Assembly (NCBI GenBank): GCA_018710785.1
Contig: DVJD01000108.1
Coordinates: forward strand, 1-64,000
Reading direction: 5' to 3'
Length of the DNA stretch: 64,000 nucleotides
Source of the DNA: Candidatus Fimimorpha excrementavium
GTDB taxonomy: Bacteria; Bacillota; Clostridia; Lachnospirales; Lachnospiraceae
Positions within the stretch are counted from its first letter, which is position 1. Each line of letters begins with the position of its first letter. Made by a program: the position numbers and the translations under genes. The notes beneath the pieces were generated by a model that ran no database searches, was not told where the DNA came from, and worked only from the letters and a program-made list of their open reading frames with translations. Shown here piece after piece: positions 33,016-43,244 of the stretch.

Positions 33016-36000
33016 ATGGCAAGAAAAATGAAAACCATGGATGGTAATACGGCTGCGGCTCATGTGTCCTATGCCTATACCGATGTGGCAGCCATTTACC
33101 CGATTACGCCGTCTTCTGTTATGGCAGAGCTGGCAGATAAGTGGGCAGCTGCCGGTCAGAAGAACATCTTTGGTGAGACGGTAAAAGTGGTAGAAATGCA
33201 GTCCGAAGCCGGTGCTGCCGGTACCGTACACGGCTCGTTGGCCGCCGGTGCTCTGACCACCACATTTACGGCCTCTCAGGGTCTTTTGTTAATGATTCCA
33301 AACTTATACAAGATCGCCGGTGAGCTTCTTCCGGGTGTGTTTAATGTTTCTGCCCGTGCGCTGGCAAGCCATGCGCTGTCCATCTTCGGTGATCACTCAG
33401 ATGTATATGCCTGCCGTCAGACAGGAGCGGCAATGCTCTGCAGTGGTTCTGTACAGGAGGTTATGGACCTGACACCGGTAGCTCATTGTACAGCGATTAA
33501 GGGAAGAATTCCGTTTATCAATTTCTTTGACGGATTCCGTACATCCCATGAAATTCAGAAAATTGAAGTTTGGGATTACGAAGATTTGAAGGATCTGGTG
33601 GATATGGATGCCATTGATGAGTTCCGTGCCCATGCACTGAATCCGAATCATCCGTGCCAGAGAGGTTCCGCACAGAATCCGGATATTTTCTTCCAGGCAA
33701 GAGAAGCATGTAATCCATACTATGATGCGATCCCGGAAATCGTGGAAAGCTATATGAATAAGATCAATGACAAGATCGGAACCAATTATAAGCTGTTTAA
33801 CTACTATGGTGCACCGGATGCGGAGCATGTCATCATCGCCATGGGTTCCGTATGTCAGACCATCGAGGAAACCATTGATTATCTGACCGAACGAGGAGAA
33901 AAGGTCGGCGTGGTGGAGGTACATCTGTATCGTCCGTTCAGCGCCAAGCATCTGCTTGATGTAATTCCGGAGACGGTCAAAAAGCTGTCTGTCATCGACA
34001 GAACAAAAGAGCCGGGTTCCATCGGCGAGCCTCTGTATCTGGATGTGCTGGCAGCTCTGAAGGGCAGCAAGTTTGAGCATGTAACTGTATTCTCCGGACG
34101 TTATGGCCTGGGTTCCAAGAATACCGATCCTGCAGACATCGTTGCCATCTATCGCAATGATAAGAAAGAGCGCTTTACCGTCGGCATCGTGGATGATGTG
34201 ACCAATCTGTCTCTGGATGTGACAGAAGAAGTGGATTCTGCGCCGAAGTCCGCCATCCGCTGCAAGTTCTGGGGTCTGGGAGCCGATGGTACGGTTGGCG
34301 CCAACAAGAACTCCATTAAGATCATTGGTGATCATACGGATATGTATGCACAGGCATACTTTGACTATGACTCCAAGAAATCCGGCGGTGTTACCATTTC
34401 CCATCTGAGATTTGGTAAAGAGCCGATCAAGTCCACATACCTGATTTCCAAGGCTGATTTCGTAGCCTGTCATAATCCGTCCTATGTGGACAAGTACAAT
34501 ATGGTTCAGGATCTGAGAGACGGCGGAACCTTCCTTCTGAACTGCGGATGGAGCGATGAGGAACTGGATAAGCATCTCCCGGGTCAGGTCAAGAAGTTTA
34601 TTGCAGATCACAATATTAAACTGTACACCATCGACGGTATTACCATCGGTAAGGAAATCGGCCTTGGCAAGCGTATCAACACCGTGCTTCAGGCAGCATT
34701 CTTCAAACTGGCAGATGTGATTCCGGTTGAGGATGCGGTTAAGTACATGAAAGACGCTGCTACCAAGACATATGGCCGTAAGGGTGAGCAGATCGTTAAG
34801 ATGAACCATGATGCCATCGACCGCGGTATCACGGATGTCATGGAGCGTACGGTTCCTGAGAGCTGGAAGGATGCCAAGGAAGAAGAACTGGGCAGAACCG
34901 TGACAGAAGGAAGAAAGGATGCCGTTGATTTTGTCAATAACATTCAGAGAGCCATCAACGCGCAGGAAGGAAATAAACTTCCGGTATCCGCATTTGAAGC
35001 ATATGTGGACGGTACGACACCATCCGGCACATCCGCATACGAGAAGCGCGGTATTGCAGTGGACATTCCGGTATGGAATCCGGATAACTGTATCCAGTGT
35101 AATTTCTGTTCCTATGTCTGCCCGCACGCAGTTATCCGTCCGGCAGTCATGACAGAGGAAGAAGCAGCCAACGCACCGGAAGGAATGGCCAAGATTCCTA
35201 TGACAGGCATGCCGGGATACTACTTCAGCATGACCGTATCGACAGCGGACTGTACAGGATGCGGTTCTTGCTCCAACGTATGTCCTGGAAAGAAGGGCAA
35301 CAAGGCCCTCACCATGTGCAACTACGAAGAGAACGCAGACAAGATTGCTTACTTTGATTATGGTCAGTCCCTGGGGGTTAAGCCGGAAGTTTTGGCGAAG
35401 TTCAAGGAAACCACAGTAAAGGGCAGCCAGTTCAAGAAACCGCTGCTGGAGTTCTCCGGCGCATGCGCAGGCTGCGGCGAGACACCGTACGCAAAACTGG
35501 TTACACAGCTGTTCGGTGACAGAATGTACATTGCCAATGCAACCGGATGTTCTTCCATCTGGGGCAACTCTTCTCCGTCCACACCATACACGGTCAATGC
35601 CAAGGGACAGGGGCCGGCATGGTCCAACTCTCTCTTTGAGGATAACGCCGAATTTGGCTATGGTATGTTCCTTGCCCAGGATGCGCTCAGAAACAGCCTG
35701 AAGAACAAGGTGACAAAGATTGAAGAGGGCACAGACAATGAAGAACTGAAAGCAGCTTGCCAGGAATACCTGGATACCTTTGCCGATGGTTCCAAGAATA
35801 CCGAGGCAACAGAAAAGCTGGTTGCCAAACTGGAAGAACTGAATCCGGACTGCGAGGAATGCAGAAACGTTCTGAAGAACAAAGACTTCTTAAGCAAGAA
35901 GTCCCAGTGGATCTTCGGCGGTGACGGATGGGCATATGATATCGGCTTCGGCGGTGTTGATCATGTGCTGGCCAGCGGAAAGGATGTCAACATTCTGGTA

Positions 36001-36543
36001 TTTGATACCGAAGTTTATTCCAATACAGGCGGTCAGTCTTCCAAGTCCACGCCAATGGGTGCGGTAGCACAGTTTGCTGCTGCCGGTAAGGATGTGAAGA
36101 AGAAAGATATGGCAGCAATTGCCATGAGCTATGGATATATCTATGTGGCTCAGGTTGCCATGGGCGCTGATTATAATCAGTGCATTAAGGCAATCACAGA
36201 AGCCGAGAATTATCCGGGTCCGTCCATCGTTATCGCTTACGCTCCATGTATTAACCATGGAATCAGAGCCGGTATGGGCAAATCTCAGCAGGAAGAAAAG
36301 GATGCGGTTGCTGCAGGTTATTGGCATCTGTTCCGCTTTGATCCGCGCAAGAAGGCAGAAGGCAAGAATCCGTTTACTCTGGATTCCAAGGAGCCAACCG
36401 CTGATTATCAGGAATTCCTGAAGAAGGAAGTTCGCTATACATCCCTGGTACTTCAGAATCCGGAACGGGCAGGAAAGCTCTTTGACGAAGCAGAAAAAGA
36501 AGCAAAGGAAAAATACGAGCATCTTAAGAGCATGGTAGAATAA
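33016..36543 (+). CDS. nifJ: Pyruvate:ferredoxin (flavodoxin) oxidoreductase
   Basis: 1175 residues, the usual single-chain form. It oxidises pyruvate with CoA to acetyl-CoA and CO2 and passes electrons to ferredoxin, the core step of clostridial fermentation. Domain order: N-terminal domain with YPITPSSVMAELADKWA (about 29-45), CoA-binding domain, then a two-cluster ferredoxin domain (CIQCNFCSYVCPHAV near 692 and CTGCGSCSNVCPGKKGNKAL near 752). The C-terminal TPP domain has CAGCGETPYAK near 816 and GDGWAYDIGFGGVDHVLASG onward near 974. AGGAGG precedes the ATG. Codon use is strongly biased, as for a highly expressed gene. It is monocistronic, with a strong promoter and terminator. Confidence 0.97.
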   Translation: MARKMKTMDGNTAAAHVSYAYTDVAAIYPITPSSVMAELADKWAAAGQKNIFGETVKVVEMQSEAGAAGTVHGSLAAGALTTTFTASQGLLLMIPNLYKIAGELLPGVFNVSARALASHALSIFGDHSDVYACRQTGAAMLCSGSVQEVMDLTPVAHCTAIKGRIPFINFFDGFRTSHEIQKIEVWDYEDLKDLVDMDAIDEFRAHALNPNHPCQRGSAQNPDIFFQAREACNPYYDAIPEIVESYMNKINDKIGTNYKLFNYYGAPDAEHVIIAMGSVCQTIEETIDYLTERGEKVGVVEVHLYRPFSAKHLLDVIPETVKKLSVIDRTKEPGSIGEPLYLDVLAALKGSKFEHVTVFSGRYGLGSKNTDPADIVAIYRNDKKERFTVGIVDDVTNLSLDVTEEVDSAPKSAIRCKFWGLGADGTVGANKNSIKIIGDHTDMYAQAYFDYDSKKSGGVTISHLRFGKEPIKSTYLISKADFVACHNPSYVDKYNMVQDLRDGGTFLLNCGWSDEELDKHLPGQVKKFIADHNIKLYTIDGITIGKEIGLGKRINTVLQAAFFKLADVIPVEDAVKYMKDAATKTYGRKGEQIVKMNHDAIDRGITDVMERTVPESWKDAKEEELGRTVTEGRKDAVDFVNNIQRAINAQEGNKLPVSAFEAYVDGTTPSGTSAYEKRGIAVDIPVWNPDNCIQCNFCSYVCPHAVIRPAVMTEEEAANAPEGMAKIPMTGMPGYYFSMTVSTADCTGCGSCSNVCPGKKGNKALTMCNYEENADKIAYFDYGQSLGVKPEVLAKFKETTVKGSQFKKPLLEFSGACAGCGETPYAKLVTQLFGDRMYIANATGCSSIWGNSSPSTPYTVNAKGQGPAWSNSLFEDNAEFGYGMFLAQDALRNSLKNKVTKIEEGTDNEELKAACQEYLDTFADGSKNTEATEKLVAKLEELNPDCEECRNVLKNKDFLSKKSQWIFGGDGWAYDIGFGGVDHVLASGKDVNILVFDTEVYSNTGGQSSKSTPMGAVAQFAAAGKDVKKKDMAAIAMSYGYIYVAQVAMGADYNQCIKAITEAENYPGPSIVIAYAPCINHGIRAGMGKSQQEEKDAVAAGYWHLFRFDPRKKAEGKNPFTLDSKEPTADYQEFLKKEVRYTSLVLQNPERAGKLFDEAEKEAKEKYEHLKSMVE

Positions 36544-36567
36544 TAAAATAATCCATTGCTTTGACAG

Positions 36568-36612
36568 ACGCCCGCACCTCGGAGAAATGCCGAGGTGCGG
36601 GCGTTTCTTTTA
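36568..36612 (+). terminator. Terminator of nifJ
   Basis: ACGCCCGCACCTCGG and CCGAGGTGCGGGCGT form a perfect 15-bp GC-rich stem, followed by TTCTTTT. Confidence 0.9.
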
Positions 36613-36745
36613 TGCAGATCAGCATCCCATGGCAAAAGAGGGCATGGCGTGAATCTACCAAATATATGGAATAAAAAAGAAGAAAAATGCCACACTACAT
36701 AGGGAGATCCTTCGGATCAATTACGGGAAGCAAAGGAGAATTCCT

Positions 36746-38158
36746 ATGGCAAAAATAAATGGCAATCTCGCAGAAACCATGCAGTATATGGAGCGGACAC
36801 TTAGGGTAAGGGAAAACTTTGATCTGATGTGCCGCATTTTAAGAATAGGAAGCTACCGGTGTGCAGTCTACTGCATCAGCGGATTCGCCAACAATGCCAT
36901 TCTGGAAAAGCTTCTGGAAGCGATTATGGGGCATACGGAGGAGATCCGGCCGAAAGATATGGATATGTTTTTGGACGAAATTGTACCGTATGCGTCGGCG
37001 GAAATCGTAGAGGAGTATGATACGGCGATTTTCAATCTGCTGAGCGGACAAAGTCTGCTATTTGTGGATGGGCTTGACAGCTGCATTGTGATGGATTGTC
37101 GTTCCTACCCGGCGCGTTCTGTTTCGGAGCCGGAAAAAGACAAGACGCTCAGAGGATCCAGGGATGGTTTTGTGGAGACACTGATTTTCAATGCCGCCCT
37201 CATACGAAGGAGAATCCGGGATCCGAAACTGACGATTGAATCCATGCAGACGGGCAGAAGTTCTATGACGGATATCGCACTTTGCTATATGGAAGAGCGG
37301 ATCGACAAAAACATGCTGAATCGAATCCGGGAAAAAATTCAGCATTTGGATGTGGATGCCCTGACCATGAATCAACAGAGTCTGGCAGAATGCCTATACC
37401 CATATAAATGGTACAATCCGTTTCCAAAGTTTAAGTTTACGGAGCGGCCGGATACAGCGGCAGCCAGTATCCTGGAAGGAAATCTGGTGATTCTGGTGGA
37501 TAATTCCCCTTCCGCCATGGTCTTGCCGTCTTCTGTCTTTGATATCGTCGAAGAAGCAGATGACTATTATTTCCCGCCGATTACCGGTACGTATCTGCGC
37601 TTCAGTCGACTGATCATCTCTCTTTTTACCCTGTGGATTACACCAGTTTGGCTTTTGCTGATCCAAAATCCCCAGTGGCTGCCTCCCTGGCTGGAATTTA
37701 TCAAGGTGAAGGAAGTGATTCATGTTCCTCTGATTTTGCAGCTGCTTCTGCTGGAACTGGCAATCGACGGTCTGCGTCTGGCGGCAGTCAATACGCCGAA
37801 TATGCTGACGACTCCCCTGAGTGTCATGGCAGCGCTGGTATTGGGAGAATTTTCTGTAAAATCGGGATGGTTCAATTCGGAACCATTGCTGTATATGGCA
37901 TTCGTATCTGTGGCCAATTATACCCAGTCCAGTTTTGAATTGGGGTATGCCGTGAAATTTATGCGGATTATAACATTGATTTTAACAGCATTGTTCAATG
38001 TATGGGGATTCGCAGTGGGACAGGTAATCACAATTCTGGCGATTGTCACGAACAAGACGATCACAGGACACAGCTATTTATATCCGTTGATTCCGTTTTC
38101 ATGGAAAACCATCAAACGGCGCCTCCTACGGGTACGCCTGCGTCATGGGGAAAAGTAG
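36746..38158 (+). CDS. spoVAF: Spore germination protein SpoVAF (GerA family)
   Basis: 470 residues. A soluble N-terminal domain (about 1-285) is followed by membrane helices (about 288-450), as in GerAA-type proteins. The motifs TNPLL-like region is here VDNSPSAMVLPSSVFDIVEEADDYYFPP (near 250), and KEVIHVPLILQLLLLELAIDGLRLAAVNTPNMLTTPLSVMAALVLGEFSVKSGW matches SpoVAF. It acts at the inner spore membrane during dipicolinate release. In Bacillus it ends the spoVA operon; here it lies alone, 9 kb away. AAAGGAG precedes the ATG. A forespore promoter was not recognised in the 36613-36745 gap. Confidence 0.88.
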   Translation: MAKINGNLAETMQYMERTLRVRENFDLMCRILRIGSYRCAVYCISGFANNAILEKLLEAIMGHTEEIRPKDMDMFLDEIVPYASAEIVEEYDTAIFNLLSGQSLLFVDGLDSCIVMDCRSYPARSVSEPEKDKTLRGSRDGFVETLIFNAALIRRRIRDPKLTIESMQTGRSSMTDIALCYMEERIDKNMLNRIREKIQHLDVDALTMNQQSLAECLYPYKWYNPFPKFKFTERPDTAAASILEGNLVILVDNSPSAMVLPSSVFDIVEEADDYYFPPITGTYLRFSRLIISLFTLWITPVWLLLIQNPQWLPPWLEFIKVKEVIHVPLILQLLLLELAIDGLRLAAVNTPNMLTTPLSVMAALVLGEFSVKSGWFNSEPLLYMAFVSVANYTQSSFELGYAVKFMRIITLILTALFNVWGFAVGQVITILAIVTNKTITGHSYLYPLIPFSWKTIKRRLLRVRLRHGEK

Positions 38159-38205
38159 GATAGGAGCGGAACACATGAGGCTTTTCGATGAATGAATGGC
38201 AAAAT

Positions 38206-38251
38206 CAGCAAAAGAAAAGAAGCCCTATCCAGAGCTTCCTTTCTTTTGCTG
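38206..38251. terminator. Bidirectional terminator between spoVAF and alcohol dehydrogenase
   Basis: CAGCAAAAGAAA-AGAAGC pairs with GCTTCC-TTTCTTTTGCTG around CCTATCCA. It ends both convergent genes. Confidence 0.75.
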
Positions 38252-38265
38252 TATGCAACTTCGTA

Positions 38266-39438
38266 TTAGAAATTAACCGGTGTTCCGTAATAGCAGCACT
38301 TCAGCAGTTCAGCCATTTCAGCCGGAGTAATCGGTCTTGGGTTGGAACCTGTACAAGCATCTCCCACAGCCAGTTCAGCGATGGAATCTACTTTCTGCAA
38401 AAATTCCTCCTCATTGATTCCGAACTCTTTCAGAGTCTTTGGAATGTTCAATTTTACATTGTATTCATCGATCTTCTTGCAGAGCGCATCGACGCACTCA
38501 GCATCAGTACCTGTGATTCCCACACTTCTTGCGATATCAGCATATCTTCCTTCCGCAGCTTTTGCATTGAATTTAATTACATATGGAAGATAGATGGCAT
38601 TGGCACATCCATGAGGAATATGGCCGGTTGAGAAAGCAGCACCTGTCTTATGAGCCATGGAGTGTACGATACCCAAAAGAGCATTGGAAAATGCCATACC
38701 AGCCAGGCACTGTGCATAATGCATCTGTTCACGGGCTTCCATATCACCATTATAAGAATCCGGCAGATAGTCAAATACCATATGGATGGCTTTCAAAGCC
38801 AGCGGATCAGTGAATGGTGTATGTAATGTGGAAACATAAGCTTCAATTGCGTGAGTTAGTGCATCCATACCGGTGTGAGCGGTCAACGTCTTCGGCATGG
38901 TCTCAGCCAGTTCTGGATCGACAACAGCGACATCCGGTGTGATATTAAAGTCAGCCAGAGGATACTTGATTCCCTTTGCGTAATCTGTGATAACTGAGAA
39001 GGCAGTTACTTCGGTAGCAGTACCGGAAGTAGAAGGAATGGCAAGGAATTTTGCCTTTGTTCTCAGTGTCGGGAAACTGAATGGCGTGATGAGATCTTCG
39101 AATTTTGCATCCGGATACTCATAGAATACCCACATAGCCTTTGCGGCATCGATTGGGGAACCGCCACCCATGGAAATGATCCAATCCGGCTCAAATTCTC
39201 TCATAGCCTTGGCACCTGCCATAACGGTTTCTACGGATGGATCCGGCTCTACATTTTCAAATAACTGTGTTTCAATTCCGGCTTCCTTCAGATAAGCAAG
39301 AGCCTTGTCCACGAAACCAAAGCGCTTCATGGAACCGCCGCCCAATACAATGATAGCCTTCTTTCCGGTTAAGGTTTTTAAAACTTCCATGGAACCTTTG
39401 CCGTAATAAATGTCTCTTGGTAATGTAAATCTGTTCAT
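38266..39438 (-). CDS. Iron-containing alcohol dehydrogenase
   Basis: 390 residues, group III Fe-ADH. It reduces aldehydes to alcohols with NAD(P)H, or the reverse. The nucleotide loop is MGGGSPIDAAKAMW (about 97-110). The metal ligands appear in MDALTHAIEAY (Asp and His near 197-201), HSMAHKTGAAF (His near 264) and GHIPHG (His near 276). The start at 39438 lies about ten bases from AAGGAG; the GTG at 39447 is too close. It is monocistronic with promoter TTGTCT-17-TATACT (39488-39516, minus). Ethanol or butanol formation in fermentation is likely; the exact aldehyde is unknown. Confidence 0.9.
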   Translation of the reverse strand: MNRFTLPRDIYYGKGSMEVLKTLTGKKAIIVLGGGSMKRFGFVDKALAYLKEAGIETQLFENVEPDPSVETVMAGAKAMREFEPDWIISMGGGSPIDAAKAMWVFYEYPDAKFEDLITPFSFPTLRTKAKFLAIPSTSGTATEVTAFSVITDYAKGIKYPLADFNITPDVAVVDPELAETMPKTLTAHTGMDALTHAIEAYVSTLHTPFTDPLALKAIHMVFDYLPDSYNGDMEAREQMHYAQCLAGMAFSNALLGIVHSMAHKTGAAFSTGHIPHGCANAIYLPYVIKFNAKAAEGRYADIARSVGITGTDAECVDALCKKIDEYNVKLNIPKTLKEFGINEEEFLQKVDSIAELAVGDACTGSNPRPITPAEMAELLKCCYYGTPVNF

Positions 39439-39487
39439 TGCTGACACTCTCCTTCTCTCGGTTCACATTGTGACCTTTGATGGTTTA

Positions 39488-39516
39488 AGTATAGCACTTT
39501 GACAAAAGAAAGACAA
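39488..39516 (-). promoter_or_regulatory. Promoter of the alcohol dehydrogenase gene
   Basis: Minus strand TTGTCT, 17 bases, TATACT. In the leader a TCACATTGTGA palindrome (39463-39473) may be an operator. The rest of the 39517-39746 gap shows no other clear signal. Confidence 0.6.
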
Positions 39517-39746
39517 GGGGGTGTTGTGAAAATTCAGATAAAGATTTTGTTAATTCAGATAAAGGATTCAAACACGGCAAATGCGTGAGTGATGGAACCT
39601 TTCTCTTGCATATTTGCAGGCAGTATACTATAATTATCCATGTGAAAATCAGATCGCATGACAGGAAAATCTGAGAATCAAAAGAATAGGCACAGGGAAG
39701 ACAACAGTCGTTTGGCTGTGCCAGGGAAAATGTAATGGAGGACGTT

Positions 39747-41216
39747 ATGAGTAAAGTAAGAACAAGATTTGCTCCAAGCCCAACGGGCAGGATGCATGTG
39801 GGAAATCTGCGTACCGCATTGTATGCGTACCTGATTGCCAAACATGAAGGCGGAGACTTTTTGCTGAGAATAGAAGATACCGACCAGGAACGCTATGTGG
39901 AAGGGGCTGTCGATATCATTTACCGCACGCTGGAGAAAACAGGGCTGATCCACGATGAAGGTCCGGATAAGGACGGAGGCTGCGGCCCCTACGTGCAGAG
40001 CGAGCGCCAGGCAAAGGGCATCTACATGGAATACGCCAAGAAGCTGGTGGAAAAGGGAGAGGCCTATTACTGCTTCTGCGACAAGGAGCGTCTGGCATCC
40101 CTGAAGACAGAAGTGGTGGAGGGAAAAGAGATTTCCGTCTATGACAAGCACTGTCTGTCCCTGAGCAAAGAAGAGGTGGAGGCCAATCTGGCAGCGGGAA
40201 AACCGTTTGTCATCCGCCAGAATAACCCAAGGGAAGGCGTCACCAGCTTTGAGGATGAAATATATGGAACCATCACCGTGGACAATTCCGAATTGGATGA
40301 TATGATTCTGATCAAATCCGATGGCTATCCCACTTATAATTTTGCCAATGTGGTGGACGATCATCTGATGGGTATCACCCATGTGGTGCGCGGAAATGAA
40401 TATCTGTCCTCTTCCCCGAAGTACAATCGTCTGTATGAAGCATTTGGCTGGGAAGTACCCGTCTATGTACACTGTCCGCTGATCACCGACGAAGAGCATA
40501 AAAAGCTCAGCAAGAGAAGCGGCCATTCTTCTTTTGAAGATCTGGTGGAGCAGGGCTTTTTGACGGAGGCGATCGTAAACTTTGTGGCACTTTTGGGATG
40601 GAGTCCGGAGGATAATCAGGAGATCATGTCCCTGGAGGAACTGGTTGAAAAGTTTGATTACCATCACATCTCCAAATCCCCTGCCGTATTTGACTATACA
40701 AAATTGAAATGGATGAATGGGGAATATATCAAGGCCATGGATATGGACCGGTATATGGAAATTGCCATGCCGTATCTGAAAAAATATGTGACAAGGGACT
40801 GCGATTTGGAGAAGATCGCAGGCTTGGTGAAGACAAGAATCGAAATTTTCCCGGATATCGAAGGGCTGGTGGATTTCTTCAATGATCTTCCGGAGTATGA
40901 TATCTCCATGTATGCCCATAAGAAAATGAAGAGCACACCGGAATCCTCTCTGGAAGTTTTGAAGGAGCTGCTTCCGATTCTGGAAAAACAGGAGGACTAC
41001 AGCAACGATGCCCTGTATCAGCTTCTTTTGGATTTTGTAGCCGCCAAGGGATGCAAAAACGGCTACGTGATGTGGCCGGTGCGCACAGCGGTATCCGGAA
41101 AGCAGATGACACCGGGCGGCGCGACGGAGATCATGGAAATTCTCGGCAAGGAAGAATCTCTGAGAAGAATCCGCATCGGCATCGAAAAACTGGCCGAAGG
41201 GTGTTCAAAAGAGTAA
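39747..41216 (+). CDS. gltX: Glutamyl-tRNA synthetase
   Basis: 489 residues, class I synthetase. It charges tRNA-Glu, and in bacteria lacking GlnRS also tRNA-Gln. The HIGH-type motif is [21 protein letters not shown] (8-28) and the KMSKS-type motif KKLSKRSG (near 252). Length is normal. The start at 39747 has GGAGG five bases upstream; the track's extra four residues cover that site. It is followed after 32 bases by a helicase gene. The 5' region has no T-box. Confidence 0.96.
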   Translation: MSKVRTRFAPSPTGRMHVGNLRTALYAYLIAKHEGGDFLLRIEDTDQERYVEGAVDIIYRTLEKTGLIHDEGPDKDGGCGPYVQSERQAKGIYMEYAKKLVEKGEAYYCFCDKERLASLKTEVVEGKEISVYDKHCLSLSKEEVEANLAAGKPFVIRQNNPREGVTSFEDEIYGTITVDNSELDDMILIKSDGYPTYNFANVVDDHLMGITHVVRGNEYLSSSPKYNRLYEAFGWEVPVYVHCPLITDEEHKKLSKRSGHSSFEDLVEQGFLTEAIVNFVALLGWSPEDNQEIMSLEELVEKFDYHHISKSPAVFDYTKLKWMNGEYIKAMDMDRYMEIAMPYLKKYVTRDCDLEKIAGLVKTRIEIFPDIEGLVDFFNDLPEYDISMYAHKKMKSTPESSLEVLKELLPILEKQEDYSNDALYQLLLDFVAAKGCKNGYVMWPVRTAVSGKQMTPGGATEIMEILGKEESLRRIRIGIEKLAEGCSKE

Positions 41217-41248
41217 ACAAAAGACAGCGTTTTAAAGAAAGAATCATT

Positions 41249-43102
41249 ATGTCATTTAATCATTCCCAGATGGAAGCGATCCATCATGAAAAGGGGCCAG
41301 CCATTGTTTTGGCTGGCCCTGGTTCTGGCAAGACAACGGTAATCACAAACCGGACCAAATATCTGATCGAAACCTGCCATGTGGATCCGGCACGGATTTT
41401 GGTGATTACATTTACAAAAGCAGCGGCAAAAGAAATGCAGGAACGATTTGGCCGTCTGGCAGGGACTGCTGCAAATCGTGTGACATTCGGCACCTTTCAT
41501 TCTGTATTTTTCCGCATTCTAAAATACGCCTATCACTACAGCGCATCCAATATTATTCGGGAAGAAGAACGGATTCTGTTCATGAAAGATATCATCGGAC
41601 AGATGAATCTGGAAACCGAAGATATCAATGAGTTTAGTCTCTCCATTCTAAGTGAAATCAGCGTGATTAAAAATGATCAGATTGATTTGAATCATTATTA
41701 TGCCAAAAACTGTTCGGAGGAAGTATTCCGGGTGTTGTTTGAAAAATACGAAGAAAGGATGCAAAGGGAAAATAAGATTGATTTCGACGATATGCTGCTG
41801 ATGACGTACGAACTGTTGTCAGCCAGAAAAGATATCCTTTCCCTTTGGAGAGAACAGTATCACTACATATTAATCGATGAATTTCAGGATATTAATAAAG
41901 TACAGTATGAGGTGGTACGCATGCTGGCGGCGTCCCGGAATAATCTGTTTATTGTGGGGGATGACGACCAGTCCATCTATCGGTTCCGCGGTGCCAGACC
42001 GGAGATTATGCTCGGATTTGAGAAGGACTATCCGGAAGCGAAAAAAATTCTTTTGGATGTCAACTACCGGTCCACAGAAACGATTGTCCGGGCAGCTTCC
42101 AACCTGATTTCTCATAATAAGATGCGTTTTCCCAAACAGATCCGGGCGGGCCATCCCAGCGGACCGATGGCTGCCGTCCAGCTTTGTCGGGATATCTATG
42201 AAGAAGGAGATCTGCTGCTGGATTGGATGGAACAGTATCATAAAGAGGGAATTGCCTATGAAAATATGGCCGTTTTGTTTCGGACAGGGGCGGCTGCCAG
42301 GCCGATGGTGGAACGTCTGATGGAATATAATCTGCCGTTTCAGATGCGGGATGCCATTCCCAACCTGTTTGAGCATTGGATTGCAAAGGATATCATCACT
42401 TATTTATCCATTGCAAAAGGAGATCGGTCGAGGGCGTCATTTTTGCGGATCATGAATCGGCCCAACCGCTATATTCACAGAGAAGCGTTGGACAGCCTAT
42501 CCGTGGATCTGGAACGGGTAAAAGCATATTATGAGGGCAAGGAATGGATGGAAGAACGGATCGAACGTCTTCAATATGATATCCGCATGCTGGGGCTGAT
42601 GGCCCCCTATGCCGCCATCCATTATATTCGAAATGGAATGAAGTATGATCAGTATATCAATGAGTATGCCAAGTACAGACGGGCAAAGCCGGAGGATTTG
42701 TATGAATTGCTGGATTCGCTTCAGGAAAGCGCAAAGCCGTATCAGACGGTGGAAGAATGGTTTGCTCATATAGAGGCGTATACAGAAGAACTGAAAGAGC
42801 AGGCAGAGCATCAGAGAGAAAAGCGGGAGGGAATCATGCTCAGTACCATGCACAGTGCCAAGGGACTGGAGTATGAGGCAGTATTTATCCTGGATGCCAA
42901 TGAAGGAGTCATTCCCCATAACAAAGCTGTTTTAGAGGCGGACGTGGAAGAAGAACGGAGATTGTTTTATGTGTCGGTTACCAGGGCAAAGAAATATCTG
43001 CATATTTTTCACCTGAAAGAACGGTATCATAAGGAGGTTCAGCCCAGCCGTTTTTTGGATGAACTGATGGAAGAGAAAAAAACGGAAAATGCAAGAAAAT
43101 AG
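41249..43102 (+). CDS. UvrD/Rep/PcrA-type superfamily 1 DNA helicase
   Basis: 617 residues, 3'-5' helicase family. Motif I is AGPGSGKTT (about 22-30), motif II LIDEFQDIN (about 209), motif III VGDDDQSIYRFRGA (about 234), motif IV VNYRSTETIVRAA (about 270), motif V TMHSAKGLEYEAVFI (about 533) and motif VI EERRLFYVSVTRAKKYL (about 569). It is about 120 residues shorter than PcrA and ends without the usual C-terminal tail, as in other clostridial accessory UvrD-like helicases. The start at 41249 follows AAAGAAAGAA, a weak ribosome site. It probably unwinds DNA in repair or conflict resolution; the pathway is not fixed by context. Confidence 0.9.
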   Translation: MSFNHSQMEAIHHEKGPAIVLAGPGSGKTTVITNRTKYLIETCHVDPARILVITFTKAAAKEMQERFGRLAGTAANRVTFGTFHSVFFRILKYAYHYSASNIIREEERILFMKDIIGQMNLETEDINEFSLSILSEISVIKNDQIDLNHYYAKNCSEEVFRVLFEKYEERMQRENKIDFDDMLLMTYELLSARKDILSLWREQYHYILIDEFQDINKVQYEVVRMLAASRNNLFIVGDDDQSIYRFRGARPEIMLGFEKDYPEAKKILLDVNYRSTETIVRAASNLISHNKMRFPKQIRAGHPSGPMAAVQLCRDIYEEGDLLLDWMEQYHKEGIAYENMAVLFRTGAAARPMVERLMEYNLPFQMRDAIPNLFEHWIAKDIITYLSIAKGDRSRASFLRIMNRPNRYIHREALDSLSVDLERVKAYYEGKEWMEERIERLQYDIRMLGLMAPYAAIHYIRNGMKYDQYINEYAKYRRAKPEDLYELLDSLQESAKPYQTVEEWFAHIEAYTEELKEQAEHQREKREGIMLSTMHSAKGLEYEAVFILDANEGVIPHNKAVLEADVEEERRLFYVSVTRAKKYLHIFHLKERYHKEVQPSRFLDELMEEKKTENARK

Positions 43103-43112
43103 CAGAACGGAC

Positions 43113-43206
43113 AGGAGGGGGGTGTTGCAAAATTCGCATTGTACAGAAAGAATAATCAGCAGGATTATTTTTCTGTACAATGCGAATTTTGCAACACCCC
43201 CCTCCT
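43113..43206. repeat. Near-perfect 44-bp-arm inverted repeat (AGGGTGCTGC family)
   Basis: The left arm 43113-43157 and right arm 43163-43206 are complementary over 44 positions with one inserted base and a 5-base loop AGCAG. The arms contain GGTGTTGCAAAATTCGCATTGTACAG. It sits between convergent helicase and VanW genes and can act as a bidirectional terminator. The same core recurs at 4618, 45016 and 51812. Confidence 0.9.
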
Positions 43207-43244
43207 ATCGGATTTCCTTCAAATAGGATAAAGACTCTGCTTTA

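Noticed and set aside
33397-35127. Minus-strand ORF of 576 residues opposite nifJ
   Set aside because: Antisense open frame caused by biased codon use in a highly expressed gene; the translation has no recognisable family.
39678-40919. Minus-strand ORF of 413 residues opposite gltX
   Set aside because: Shadow of gltX with no start signal.
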